IMG/VR virus record: IMGVR_UViG_3300050015_000176
Span: 1 to 23,353 of that record
DNA: 23,353 nucleotides
Direction: 5' to 3' (one strand)
Origin: a virus
The translations under genes and the position numbers were made by a program. The notes below the pieces were generated by a model. That model was given only the letters and a program-made list of their open reading frames with translations, had not been told where the DNA came from and ran no database searches. Below, in pieces: positions 1-7,358 of the stretch. Numbering within the stretch: the stretch's first letter is position 1; every line of letters starts with the position of its first letter.

Positions 1-39
1 CGTCTTTTCCTCCTTGCTTTTACGCCGCCGCTCCGCCAT
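1..39 (-). CDS. Start of an unidentified gene running off the left edge
   Basis: A minus-strand ATG at 39 opens a frame of 13 codons to the window edge, reading MAERRRKSKEEKT. It lies 9 bases downstream of the methyltransferase stop, consistent with continuation of the leftward operon. A purine-rich AGGGAG abuts the ATG more closely than is usual for a ribosome binding site, so the start is uncertain. The fragment is very basic and too short to assign a function. Confidence 0.4.
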   Translation of the reverse strand, partial: MAERRRKSKEEKT

Positions 40-48
40 CTCCCTGAG

Positions 49-1212
49 TCACCAAAGCCATTCCCCGATCCGTTTCTCGGCCATCGCGACGTACTCAGGA
101 TTCAGCTCCGATCCGATGTAATGCCGTTGCAGTTTCTTCGCCACCATCGCCGTTGTTCCAGCTCCCATAAACGGGTCATAGACTATGGCTGGGACAGGTT
201 CTTTTGCGCAGGCGCAGGAGGGACGCCATCCGAGAGTTTTGATCTCGCAAGGGATGTCTCTTCTGTTCTCGCCGAAGAAGCCATGCCTGCCAACCGGGCC
301 CGCCGTGACGACTTTCCGGGTAGGAGTTTCTTGCTTCTCTGTCTCCCGGGCCCACGGCTTGCCACACTCCGAGCAGACGCCTCGTTCTGAAGTTCCGGCC
401 AGGATCATCGGCTCGATTAAGTCGGGCGGGAAGGTTGCGAAGTGTGCGCCCGAATAAGGCTTCGTGGAGACAGTCCAGACGGAGCGACGGTTGCGAAAGT
501 TCTGCCCTGGATTATTACAGGCTGCTCCTCCATCATCACGGCCGGGAATATTTCCGTGAATGCGAGGGGTATGTGACGATCTCTGTAGTTGATATGTTTT
601 ACCTGTGTCAAATTTGCTGCCGTTGTAGCCCCCAACAGCTTTTTCTTTTATTGCCTCTGCGTCAAAATAATAATTCGCGCTCTTCGTCAGCAGAAAAATA
701 TACTCATGCGACTTCGTGCAGCGGTCCGTCACGCTCTCTGGCATCGGGTTGGGCTTGGCCCATATAATGTCCTGACGCAAATACCAGCCGTCAGCTTGGA
801 GCGCGAATGCCACCCGCCAGGGGACGCCGATCAAGTCTTTGGGTTTTAGGCCTTCCGGTTGCGCTGGTCGCAGCATGTCGTTTTGGATGTCCCGTCCTTT
901 GTTTTGACTTGCGCCGGATCTCCAGGTGGCTCGGTTGCCGCTCATATAGCTGTCGCCGAGGTTAAGCCAGAGCGTTCCCTCCGGCTTCAGCACCCGCCGC
1001 ACCTCCCGGAAAACTTGCACCATCTTCGCGACGTACTCCCCAGGAGCTTTTTCAAGTCCCAACTGGCCCTCAACGCCATAATTGCGAAGCCCCCAGTAAA
1101 GGGGCGAAGTTACGACGCAATCCACGCTATTATCGGGCATCCGCACCATCATAGAGAGGCAGTCCTCGCAATAGATTTTGTTGAGCTCAAAAATCTCCTT
1201 ATTATCTCCCAT
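49..1212 (-). CDS. Site-specific DNA methyltransferase (beta class, N4-cytosine or N6-adenine)
   Basis: A 387-residue enzyme that would transfer a methyl group from S-adenosylmethionine to an exocyclic amino group in DNA. Catalytic motif IV (TSPLYWGLRNYG, residues 35-46) comes first and the SAM-binding motif I (DPFMGAGTTA, about residues 345-355) lies near the C terminus, which is the beta-class order. Motif IV is normally SPPY or DPPY; here Leu replaces the second Pro. A cysteine cluster (CSEC about residue 280, CAC about 335) before motif I resembles the zinc-binding insert of related phage enzymes. The ATG follows a strong AGGAGGGGG and overlaps the end of the small membrane protein gene. 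No restriction endonuclease is visible, so it is probably an orphan protecting phage DNA. The target base cannot be decided from sequence alone. Confidence 0.9.
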   Translation of the reverse strand: MGDNKEIFELNKIYCEDCLSMMVRMPDNSVDCVVTSPLYWGLRNYGVEGQLGLEKAPGEYVAKMVQVFREVRRVLKPEGTLWLNLGDSYMSGNRATWRSGASQNKGRDIQNDMLRPAQPEGLKPKDLIGVPWRVAFALQADGWYLRQDIIWAKPNPMPESVTDRCTKSHEYIFLLTKSANYYFDAEAIKEKAVGGYNGSKFDTGKTYQLQRSSHTPRIHGNIPGRDDGGAACNNPGQNFRNRRSVWTVSTKPYSGAHFATFPPDLIEPMILAGTSERGVCSECGKPWARETEKQETPTRKVVTAGPVGRHGFFGENRRDIPCEIKTLGWRPSCACAKEPVPAIVYDPFMGAGTTAMVAKKLQRHYIGSELNPEYVAMAEKRIGEWLW

Positions 1213-1414
1213 AACCCCCTCCTAAGAAAATATTGATTGTCTCATACATCAGCCAGAAGGCCAGCCCCCACCCAACGAGGCTCAAAAAGCCATTCCAAAG
1301 AATCTGCCACCGCGGCACCTGGTCGGCCTTGGCCTTATAGCGCTTCTCCCGGATTGGCCGGGGCGAGGTGGCACGGCGCCAGTTCGCCTTGTCTGCGCGG
1401 TTGTCGGGGTTCAT
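1202..1414 (-). CDS. Small single-span membrane protein, paralogue of the one at 10004-10189
   Basis: A 70-residue protein with a charged N-terminal half and one hydrophobic segment (about residues 41-66, including WGLAFWLM). Its ATG overlaps the TGA of the HD protein gene as ATGA, and GGAGG precedes it. The central and C-terminal part matches the 61-residue protein at 10004-10189: both read REK, then ILWN, then WGLAFWLM at equivalent spacing. The two genes share an identical 20-base stretch (1251-1270 and 10020-10039), so they are probably duplicates. Function is unknown; single-span early phage proteins sometimes affect the host membrane or superinfection, but nothing here shows that. Confidence 0.75.
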   Translation of the reverse strand: MNPDNRADKANWRRATSPRPIREKRYKAKADQVPRWQILWNGFLSLVGWGLAFWLMYETINIFLGGGYGR

Positions 1415-2025
1415 GGGGTCGCCTCCGGATTAAGAGATTCCAGTACGACCGCTTCTAAATCCGCCGCCTGGGCCAGCCGGACCAACGGGAACATGTCAGC
1501 CGCCTTCGATGCGGCCAGAGCACCGGCGTAATCTTTTGCCGAGGTATCCCATCCGCCCATGTGCCACCGGATAGCGGACTCCTCTTCGCGGCTTAAAAAC
1601 TGACCGATTCCATGCCGGTAGAGAATTATCAGCGATTTCTCGCCATGTCCCAAAGGGTCGTCGTCTTTCACAACCCACTCTTCGACCACCTGCCAGGAGC
1701 CGTTTATTTTTTTATTCCGGGGCTCCTTTTTGTAAGTATTGATTTTGCAAAGGTCGTGCAGGAGTCCGACCAGAATCGCAGACCGCTCCGAGACAATATT
1801 TGAGAAAACATCTTGCTTTGCCAGTAGGCGCTCATAAGTCAAGATCGAGTGGCGGAGCAGGCCGCCCTCACAACACCCGTGATATTTAGTGGATGCCGGG
1901 GCCTTAAAGAAGTCGGTTTCCTTTTCCAGTCTCTCCAAGAAAAAATCGGTGGGATTTACTTCAAAATCAAAAGTTTGGCATACCGATTTAATCAGTGAAC
2001 AAAATCTTTCTTTGTCGTTATTCAT
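1411..2025 (-). CDS. HD-domain metal-dependent phosphohydrolase
   Basis: A 204-residue protein of the HD superfamily, whose members hydrolyse phosphomonoesters, phosphodiesters or nucleotides using a metal centre of His and Asp residues. Visible ligands are H59 (GLLRHS), the H90-D91 pair (GLLHDLCKI), H127 (GHGEKS) and H155 (IRWHMGGW). I start at the ATG at 2025 rather than at the longer frame to 2088, because it forms an ATGA overlap with the upstream stop and has AGAGG seven bases before it. Its neighbours are nuclease and replication genes, so a role in nucleotide or DNA metabolism is possible. The substrate cannot be inferred. Confidence 0.85.
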   Translation of the reverse strand: MNNDKERFCSLIKSVCQTFDFEVNPTDFFLERLEKETDFFKAPASTKYHGCCEGGLLRHSILTYERLLAKQDVFSNIVSERSAILVGLLHDLCKINTYKKEPRNKKINGSWQVVEEWVVKDDDPLGHGEKSLIILYRHGIGQFLSREEESAIRWHMGGWDTSAKDYAGALAASKAADMFPLVRLAQAADLEAVVLESLNPEATP

Positions 2026-2399
2026 TTTTTGTGCCTCTCTTTCTTCTTCCCGGAGGCAGTGGCGGAGGGAATCTGCCGCTCCTCGCACACGCCTTGAATC
2101 TGGTGGACAATGCCGCCGTAAATGTGTGCTGCATCTGTGCCTAAATGACGGCGGACTTCCTCGAAGTATACTTGGCCGATTTCAAGGACGTCCAGAATTT
2201 CTTCGAGGTATTTTTTGAGGCGGACATAACGCATTCCGCCGCCCTCAAATCGCTTGGGAGCAAGATCCCACACGCCGGAAAAGATAGTCGGAGGAACCTG
2301 CGTTATTTCTTTTGTGAGCCCGTGTTTGTGCGAATGCGCTTCTTCGAAAGTGGCCGCCCAACCACACTTTGTTCCAGGGTCAATGGCGAGTGTATTCAC
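2022..2399 (-). CDS. RuvC-like Holliday junction nuclease, C terminus shortened
   Basis: A 125-residue protein with a RuvC/RNase H-like start: LAIDPGTKCGWA carries the first catalytic Asp, YFEEV the second acidic motif, and IYGGIVHQIQGVC the following helix. Such enzymes cut branched DNA in recombination or before packaging. The start is GTG at 2399, which has AAGGAGAG before it and overlaps the preceding TGA as GTGA; the longer frame to 2477 has no such support. Oddly, the reading frame stops soon after the helix with a lysine-rich tail. The C-terminal motif that normally supplies the last catalytic acids (a D-x-A-D-A type sequence) is not seen here or in the other two frames immediately downstream. 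It may be inactive or use another acid. Confidence 0.75.
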   Translation of the reverse strand: MNTLAIDPGTKCGWAATFEEAHSHKHGLTKEITQVPPTIFSGVWDLAPKRFEGGGMRYVRLKKYLEEILDVLEIGQVYFEEVRRHLGTDAAHIYGGIVHQIQGVCEERQIPSATASGKKKERHKK

Positions 2400-2671
2400 G
2401 GCTTCTCTCCTTTCGTTGGGATACAGGGACCTGAGCGACCAGAGGGGGCGTGAATCACCTCTGGCGTTGGTTTCCAATAATCGGCTCTTTTCTGAAGAGC
2501 ATTTTTTTCAGCCGTCAGGTTATCCCTCTCCTTGCGGCAGGCGTCCAGGGCGTCGCAGAGGGTATAGATGTCTTGCCCCCCTGAAGGGAAAAAGCTTCTT
2601 GCTTTTACCCCGAAAATTTTAACTATTTTCTGATATTTCTGGCGATAATAATCAGTGTCAATTTCGTCCAT
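2396..2671 (-). CDS. Small coiled-coil protein of unknown function
   Basis: A 91-residue protein starting at ATG 2671 behind GAGAGGGGAGAG. The longer frame to 2851 overlaps the SSB gene heavily and has no ribosome binding site, so I reject it. Residues about 38-66 (DALDACRKERDNLTAEKNAL) look like a short coiled coil; the tail is rich in Pro, Gly and Ser. Its TGA overlaps the GTG start of the RuvC-like gene, suggesting coupled translation. I do not recognise a family. Confidence 0.7.
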   Translation of the reverse strand: MDEIDTDYYRQKYQKIVKIFGVKARSFFPSGGQDIYTLCDALDACRKERDNLTAEKNALQKRADYWKPTPEVIHAPSGRSGPCIPTKGEKP

Positions 2672-2697
2672 CAGTCTCTCCCCTCTCTTTCGTGCAC

Positions 2698-3096
2698 TTA
2701 AAACGGCAATTCTTCGGCGTTGTCCTGCATCTGTTCCTGCTCTAACTCCGAGGATTGGCGCGGTGTTTGTTCCTCTTCGCGCTTGTCCAGTATTTGCATA
2801 ACTCCTGCTTGTACAACATTCTTGCTGTGCTTTACGCCATCCTTCTCCCACTTCTGCACTTCAAGTCTGCCTTCAATCAGGGCCATGCGGCCCTTGTGCA
2901 GGTAATTAGCGCATACCTCCGCCAACTTACTCCACGTTTGAATATTGAAGAAGTCGGCTTCCCTCTCTTTTCCTTCTCGCTTGGGCCTATCCACGGCCAG
3001 GGAAAAAGTTGTTATCTGTGTGCCTGTCGGGGTGAACTTCGTTTCTGGATCGTGAGTGAGTCTCCCCACCAGAATTATCTTGTTGTAGCTTGCCAT
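2698..3096 (-). CDS. ssb: Single-stranded DNA-binding protein (SSB)
   Basis: A 132-residue OB-fold protein that coats single-stranded DNA in replication and recombination. The start MASYNKIILVGRLTHDPE, the middle FFNIQTWSKLAEVCANYLHKG and LIEGRLEVQKW are classic SSB landmarks. The C-terminal region is Gln/Glu-rich and ends EELPF, equivalent to the acidic tip by which SSBs recruit partner proteins. Three in-frame Mets exist; GAGGAGG lies 8 bases before the ATG at 3096 but only 2 before that at 3102, so I choose 3096. It lies in the leftward replication block between the helicase and the nuclease genes. Confidence 0.95.
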   Translation of the reverse strand: MASYNKIILVGRLTHDPETKFTPTGTQITTFSLAVDRPKREGKEREADFFNIQTWSKLAEVCANYLHKGRMALIEGRLEVQKWEKDGVKHSKNVVQAGVMQILDKREEEQTPRQSSELEQEQMQDNAEELPF

Positions 3097-3244
3097 GTCC
3101 ATTCCTCCTCTATTTCTCCCTATTAAATTTAGCACTCCAACGCCCCTAATGCCTTTGACCCCCTTCCTCGAAGTTTTTGCCCCCGCCGTTCAAGCCTGCG
3201 GTCATTCTCGACAGACCCGAATGGCCCTCTTTTGTCCTTCTCCT

Positions 3245-3619
3245 TTAGAAATACTCTTCTTGCAAACTTAGTTGCTCTCTTTTCGCCTCCGGCGTTGGTA
3301 AATTTTCAAACACCTCGTCGTCTTCAATCGGCACAAACTTTCCCTCCCAGGACTTTACTACGCGCCCATCCGAATAGCACGTCACCATTCCCGGCCACTT
3401 CTCCAAGCAAATCCTTGCGATCTCGACATCTCTCTCTTTGTGTTCCTTCTCGTACTGGAGGAACAGCCACAGTTTGCCTATGGAGTAGGCTATGTGAGGG
3501 GCCAAGTCGTCCCATACTTCACCTACGTCCTCCCGGCTGAAGTTGCGAAGGTGCTTCAGGATCGGTTTCGCCTTCTCGTCGGCTTTGGAAATTACTCTTT
3601 CCAGCTTACTCGTTCGCAT
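3245..3619 (-). CDS. Unknown protein between the helicase and SSB genes
   Basis: A 124-residue, highly charged protein that begins MRTSKLERVISKADEKAKP and contains a Trp-rich central stretch (about residues 35-80). The ATG lies just beyond the helicase stop (TAA at 3622-3624) with only a weak GAGG about 11-12 bases upstream, so it may be translated by coupling. I do not recognise the family; its position between DnaB-type helicase and SSB genes suggests a replication accessory role. The 148 bases between this gene and the SSB start contain only a weak 19-codon frame and no clear signal. Confidence 0.65.
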   Translation of the reverse strand: MRTSKLERVISKADEKAKPILKHLRNFSREDVGEVWDDLAPHIAYSIGKLWLFLQYEKEHKERDVEIARICLEKWPGMVTCYSDGRVVKSWEGKFVPIEDDEVFENLPTPEAKREQLSLQEEYF

Positions 3620-3621
3620 TT

Positions 3622-4824
3622 TTATTTTGCCTCGGTAATTTTTAAGGAGTTGAAGTCTATCGTCGTTTCAATACGACCACATGGGCCGTGACGATTTTTT
3701 GCGAGTAGGAGACTCAAGGAGCCTTCTACTTTTTCATCGCGCTGTAGAAATATTACGGCGTCAGGATCTTGTTCCAGGGCCCCGCTATCGCGTAGCGACC
3801 ATAGACCCAGCTTGTTTTCCCGTGCCCCGCTCCTATTAAGCTGAGACAGTGCCAGAACTGCTACGTCTTGACTCTGCGCAATCTCTTGGAGGGTGGCGGA
3901 GATTGCAGCCAGTGCCTCGTTCCGGGAAGCGTTCTTGTTGACCGTAGGAATTATTTGTTGGACATAATCTATAATTAAAAGATCCATTCCGTGGCACATT
4001 TTCTCCCGCCGGGCCAGCATTGCTATTGCTTCCGCCGTCCGCCGTCCTCCGCAGAAGAGACGTATAGGTAGGGCCTCAACTGCATTGGACACAGTATTTA
4101 AGGCTTCCCCAAACAAGTGCCTGGAGTTCTGCCCGTAGTGAATTGACAGTAGTCTTTCAAATAAACGTTGGCGGTTCATCTCAAAAGACACGAGAACCAC
4201 TTTTTTCCGGGCCCGCGCCGCCGTATATGCCAGGTTTAGCCCTAACGTGGACTTCCCCGCGCTGGTGTAGCCGCCACCTATGTAGTAATTCCCCAAAGAC
4301 AGCCCACCATACAGCAGTGTATCGAGACCGGGAATCCCGGTGCTTATATTCCTCCTGGGCTTCGCACGTTCTTCCGTGTAGGCTATCCGGGCCGCAGTCA
4401 AAGATCCGTCCTCTTCTTTCTGTCCTGTGCATACTTTCTGGGAGTCCGCCAGAAAACTGGCCGCCAGTTCAGAAATGTCCTTCTGTGGATCGTCAGCCTG
4501 TGCGATATAGCTTTGGCAAAGTTTTTTGATTCCGTCGCGCTGATTGCCTTCCACCAGGCGGCGAATGAGAGTCGAGAGTATTTCGGGCCTGGCATGATTC
4601 GCCCAGAGCGCAGTGAACTCGTCCACGTCGGGCCTATTGGGGAGATCAAGAAGGCACACTTGCCCGGCGGTAGTGTAGAATTTTAGCGCGTCGGCATAAA
4701 CTCCGCCATAGAATTGCAAGTCGGCAGGGCCGATCTCTCCTACCACTGCCGGGATTCTATTATTGGCTTCCAGGATCGAAGCGACAAATTGGCCCTCTAT
4801 TTGCTTGCGATCTAAGCTGTTCAT
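3622..4824 (-). CDS. dnaB: Replicative DNA helicase, DnaB family
   Basis: A 400-residue protein with the DnaB two-domain layout: an N-terminal helical domain (about 1-110), a linker, and a RecA-like motor domain (about 155-400). The Walker A motif is GGYTSAGKST (184-193, Lys191), the catalytic Glu is in SFEM (Glu215), Walker B is LLIIDY (282-287), and the motif ALSQLNR (325-331) with RDSGALEQDPD (345-355) completes the family signature. It would unwind phage DNA as a ring hexamer. The ATG at 4824 has GGGG about 10 bases upstream. A loader and an initiator lie immediately upstream, so the three probably form the phage primosome. It is slightly shorter than the usual 440-470 residues. Confidence 0.95.
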   Translation of the reverse strand: MNSLDRKQIEGQFVASILEANNRIPAVVGEIGPADLQFYGGVYADALKFYTTAGQVCLLDLPNRPDVDEFTALWANHARPEILSTLIRRLVEGNQRDGIKKLCQSYIAQADDPQKDISELAASFLADSQKVCTGQKEEDGSLTAARIAYTEERAKPRRNISTGIPGLDTLLYGGLSLGNYYIGGGYTSAGKSTLGLNLAYTAARARKKVVLVSFEMNRQRLFERLLSIHYGQNSRHLFGEALNTVSNAVEALPIRLFCGGRRTAEAIAMLARREKMCHGMDLLIIDYVQQIIPTVNKNASRNEALAAISATLQEIAQSQDVAVLALSQLNRSGARENKLGLWSLRDSGALEQDPDAVIFLQRDEKVEGSLSLLLAKNRHGPCGRIETTIDFNSLKITEAK

Positions 4825-4847
4825 AGTTAAAATGCACCCCTTTTTTT

Positions 4848-5102
4848 TTACTGCTGTTGTCTGTCTATAACTTCCTGCGTCGGGCCTGCATAAACGAACC
4901 GAGTAGGCATATACTCCTTCAGTTCGGCAATGGTAGGGAAGTATTTAGAACTCTGAATTGCCTGAGAGACAGCCTTCTCGAAGTCCTCTATTTTCGCGTC
5001 AGAAAGGAACTCAAAGTACAAGTTGCTTCTCTCCTCCGAAATTGGCTTGTCCAGCGCCAAAGACAGTTTCGCCATTTGCTTGTTGAATTCTGTTTTCTTC
5101 AT
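4848..5102 (-). CDS. Putative helicase loader (G39P-like)
   Basis: An 84-residue protein whose pattern (short helices, then FEKAVSQAIQSSKYFPTIAELKEYM at about residues 41-65) matches small phage helicase loaders such as SPP1 G39P, where a conserved K-x-PPTIA(D/E) segment occurs at the same place. Such proteins bind and deliver the DnaB-type helicase to the initiator-bound origin. It lies exactly between the initiator and helicase genes, supporting the role. The ATG at 5102 follows GAGAGGAAAGAAG. Its first 30 codons overlap the end of the initiator gene in another frame (5011-5102). The assignment rests on pattern and context, not on a search. Confidence 0.6.
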   Translation of the reverse strand: MKKTEFNKQMAKLSLALDKPISEERSNLYFEFLSDAKIEDFEKAVSQAIQSSKYFPTIAELKEYMPTRFVYAGPTQEVIDRQQQ

Positions 5103-5985
5103 CTGCTTCTTTCCTCTCGTCTTCTGCTATTCTTCTTTGCCACTCTGCCGCAAGATCCTGCCTGCCTTTCCCGCTACCACTTTTCATTTCAAGCTGATCA
5201 AACTGCTTCCGCAGTTTAGCGGGGCTTAAAATATTCGTCTTCCAGAAGTCATCTCTCCGGCACCAATCAATGACGTGTTTAATTCTATCGTCCGTCCTGC
5301 CGTCAATGCGAATTAGCTTGTCCATATCTGCCGCCCACTCTTGCATATTGGGTTGCTTAAAGTCTGGCTTGTCTTCTCTTAATTTCCCAAGGAAATAATT
5401 AGCGAGGGCGTATGCCTCAGAGTCCTCAGCGATTTTCTTCTTTTCTATTTTCTTCTTTTCTTTTTCCAAGGGAATGTTATTCGGGGTGTCTGCGTCGGAA
5501 GTCGGAGACTTGCGACAAAGAGAATTACTATTCTCTATACCCAACCCATCCCAACCCAACCCAACCCAACCCACAAGTGAAGCTTCATGGAAGTCTTTAT
5601 GATCTTTCATGGAAGCTTCATGGAAGTCTCCATGAATTTCTTGTAGATCGGCTTCAGTAAAGGAAGGAAGTTTTGACGGTTTTGGGTATTGAGGCTTCTG
5701 ATATGTCTTCCACTTTGGAATTTGCAAATATTCTTCTCCCTTAACGGTATATAGTTGGATTATTCCTTTTCCATGAAGCTTCATGGAATCTTCATGGATG
5801 TCAAATGGAAGGATAGAGTCGTAAGGGAAAACTGTTGCTTTAAGAAAGAGAGGGGATGCTTTCATTCGTCCTTCGTCATCAGCATTACTGAACATGCCGA
5901 TAAATAATAAACGCTGGCGCAAGGTTAGTGAGCCAAAGTCCTCTGATGTCCATATGCCCGGATGGATGAATCTTTGCCTTGCCAT
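5011..5985 (-). CDS. Replication initiator / replisome organiser (DnaD-like)
   Basis: A 324-residue protein. The N-terminal part (about 1-110) has the pattern of phage replisome organisers: RQRFIHPGIWTSEDF, then LRQRLLFIGMFSNADDEGR, a winged-helix-like domain. A variable, repeat-rich middle (about 110-185) includes DFHEAS twice at an 11-residue period and a Lys/Glu stretch. The C-terminal part (about 190-280) has the DnaD-like signature IDWCRRDDFWKTNILSPAKLRKQF. It would bind the origin and recruit loader and helicase. The ATG at 5985 has AGGAGG at ideal spacing. Iteron-like repeats inside its own coding sequence suggest the origin lies within the gene, as in lambda O. The last 30 codons overlap the loader gene. 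Confidence 0.8.
   Translation of the reverse strand: MARQRFIHPGIWTSEDFGSLTLRQRLLFIGMFSNADDEGRMKASPLFLKATVFPYDSILPFDIHEDSMKLHGKGIIQLYTVKGEEYLQIPKWKTYQKPQYPKPSKLPSFTEADLQEIHGDFHEASMKDHKDFHEASLVGWVGLGWDGLGIENSNSLCRKSPTSDADTPNNIPLEKEKKKIEKKKIAEDSEAYALANYFLGKLREDKPDFKQPNMQEWAADMDKLIRIDGRTDDRIKHVIDWCRRDDFWKTNILSPAKLRKQFDQLEMKSGSGKGRQDLAAEWQRRIAEDERKEADEENRIQQANGETVFGAGQANFGGEKQLVL
5540..5574. repeat. Short tandem repeat of CCAAC inside the initiator gene
   Basis: Six copies of the pentamer CCAAC, one with a T replacing an A, run from about 5540 to 5574. On the coding strand they are GTTGG repeats and encode a Gly/Trp/Val/Leu-rich stretch (VGWVGLGWDGLG). They sit next to the iteron-like repeats, in the variable middle of the protein, so they may be part of the origin. 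Confidence 0.8.
5584..5798. repeat. Iteron-like repeats, candidate replication origin
   Basis: The octamer TTCATGGA occurs directly at 5584, 5606, 5617, 5780 and 5791, and inverted (TCCATGAA) at 5629 and 5770. Spacings within clusters are multiples of 11 bases (22, 11; 11), about one helical turn. Two 18-base units (5579-5596 and 5612-5629, offset 33) are identical, and 5771-5786 is a perfect 16-bp palindrome containing AAGCTT. Clustered, helically phased repeats inside an initiator gene are the usual form of a phage origin; origin activity itself is inferred. Confidence 0.65.
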
Positions 5986-6107
5986 TACAAACTCCTCCTG
6001 TTGCGCCTAAAAAAAGAAATGTCGCCCGGAGAGGGTGACGAGGCAAAACGAAGGTCTTGCGGCCTCTCCGAGCGAACTTTGAGTGTAAAACAAAAACCCT
6101 CGTCCAT
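5985..6107 (-). CDS. Possible 40-codon leader ORF before the initiator gene
   Basis: ATG at 6107 opens a 40-codon frame (MDEGFCFTLKVRSERPQDLR at its start) whose TAA overlaps the initiator ATG as TAATG. GAGG lies about 10 bases before the start. It occupies almost the whole leader between the promoter at 6131-6158 and the initiator. The leader can also form an 8-bp stem (6027-6034 with 6063-6070). The peptide resembles nothing I know, so it may be a regulatory leader or simply untranslated RNA. Confidence 0.35.
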   Translation of the reverse strand: MDEGFCFTLKVRSERPQDLRFASSPSPGDISFFRRNRRSL

Positions 6108-6130
6108 TTTCTTAATACCTCGTCGCCTGT

Positions 6131-6158
6131 ATTATACCATACCCCTAGAGGAAGTCAA
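6131..6158 (-). promoter_or_regulatory. Sigma-70-type promoter for the replication genes
   Basis: On the minus strand TTGACT (-35, 6158-6153) is followed after 16 bases by TATAAT (-10, 6136-6131), with an extended TGG just before the -10. Transcription would begin near 6124 and run leftward into the initiator and the rest of the replication block. Confidence 0.75.
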
Positions 6159-6164
6159 TACTCC

Positions 6165-6278
6165 TTATATCACCATTCTGTTTTGGCAGGGCAACATCTC
6201 GCCTTCCAGCAGAATTTTATTTTCTGTCGGCTCCCCTTGTCTGCCCCAATCTCCAATATTACCGTTGAATTTTTTCAT
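6165..6278 (-). CDS. 37-residue small protein, unknown
   Basis: ATG at 6278 preceded by GCGAGGG opens a frame of 37 codons ending at TAA 6165-6167. The product begins MKKFNGNIGDWGRQGEPTEN and continues with an acidic stretch and CQNRMVI. It sits between the annealing protein gene and the promoter at 6131-6158, whose -35 box starts 7 bases past its stop. The ribosome binding site and tight packing argue that it is real, but no function can be given. Confidence 0.5.
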   Translation of the reverse strand: MKKFNGNIGDWGRQGEPTENKILLEGEMLPCQNRMVI

Positions 6279-6301
6279 GTTATTACCCTCGCTTTCTTAA
6301 T

Positions 6302-7357
6302 TTAGAAACCAAGTCTCGCTTCGTCGAACACGCTCGGCTTCTTCTTTTCCTTGGCCAAGGCGAGTAGAGCGCCTTTCAACGCATAGAGATCTCCTTCATT
6401 CCACTGCTCCAACCCTTCGATGGAGGCAGTAGCAGAAATAATTTTTTGTGCCTCTGCCAGGACATTGGCTTCAGACAGCCCTGATTTCTCGACCAAGGCA
6501 TAGACGCCCTGTAAGGCCGCTGCTATAGCCTCTTTGGTTGAAGGAGTCTCCATTAGGCCGGGAGGGGCTTGAGTTGCATTCAGGTTATTCGCTGTCTCCT
6601 TCTCGAACTCATCCTCAGCCTTCGCCGTCTCCGAAGTGGAGTTAATTTGAATTTCTCGTTTCAGCGCCCAGAGGATCATCGTCTTCATGTGTTCTTCTGA
6701 CAGCCCAGAGAGAGTCAAGTCTGTCGCTCCCTGGGACGCCGCCAGTTCTGCCGCTTTCGCCCGGCCCTCCTCCGGGGGAATGTTTGCCCGGCGAGTAATT
6801 GAAGTCAATTCTGCCAAGGATTTTTTCCATTCTACAGAATGCCAACTCCTCGCCTTTTGTTTCAGTGCATCACGCAGATTGGTTGCAGTTTTCTGTGTTG
6901 GAGTAGGAGAGTCGGGAGGTTGATCTGCGTATCTTCCGTCCTCAAAATTTCCTAAGTAAATTTCCGCTCCGACACCAAGCATTTTCATTGCCGCGCCAAG
7001 CGCGTCTGTCGTGGCCATCTTGTAGGCTTCGTCGTTGCAATGCAGCCCTGAGCTTTCTTTTTCGATCAGGAAGGATCCGCCATTGCCGGGGATCGCCTCA
7101 GACCATTCGTCACCTATTTTAACGAACACTTTTACATTGACGAATGCAAAGACGTTGCCAGCGTCTCCCTGTTCCGTCCATTGCCGATCCACGATAAACT
7201 TCCAGCCGACACCGCAGAGGCCGAATTGCTCTGTCATCATTCTGTAGCGCCACTGAGGGTTTATATCGGTCTTTCCTACTAACCTTCCACCTCGTATGGT
7301 CTTTAATACCTCTTTCGGGGGGCGGGAACAATTATCCCATACTTCAGTGTTGTTCAT
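6302..7357 (-). CDS. Rad52/Sak-like single-strand annealing protein
   Basis: A 351-residue protein. The N-terminal 145 residues match the Rad52-type annealing fold: PPKEVLKTIRGGRLVGKTDI, then WRYRMMTEQFGLCGVGWKF, a beta-rich segment, and AYKMATTDALGAAMKMLGVG near residue 125. Such proteins anneal complementary single strands produced by an exonuclease. The C-terminal half is Ala/Glu-rich and helical and probably mediates oligomer or SSB contacts. It lies downstream of the YqaJ exonuclease and an SbcC-like ATPase, the standard context for a phage recombinase. The ATG follows GGAGGAGG at 4 bases, and the upstream stop ends just two bases before it. Confidence 0.75.
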   Translation of the reverse strand: MNNTEVWDNCSRPPKEVLKTIRGGRLVGKTDINPQWRYRMMTEQFGLCGVGWKFIVDRQWTEQGDAGNVFAFVNVKVFVKIGDEWSEAIPGNGGSFLIEKESSGLHCNDEAYKMATTDALGAAMKMLGVGAEIYLGNFEDGRYADQPPDSPTPTQKTATNLRDALKQKARSWHSVEWKKSLAELTSITRRANIPPEEGRAKAAELAASQGATDLTLSGLSEEHMKTMILWALKREIQINSTSETAKAEDEFEKETANNLNATQAPPGLMETPSTKEAIAAALQGVYALVEKSGLSEANVLAEAQKIISATASIEGLEQWNEGDLYALKGALLALAKEKKKPSVFDEARLGF

Positions 7358-7358
7358 G

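Noticed and set aside
2396-2851. Long N-terminal extension of the coiled-coil protein to 2851
   Set aside because: It would overlap the SSB gene by over 150 bases and has no ribosome site; ATG 2671 does.
5540-5800. CRISPR-like array
   Set aside because: The repeats are 5-18 bases with no regular spacers and lie inside a coding sequence.
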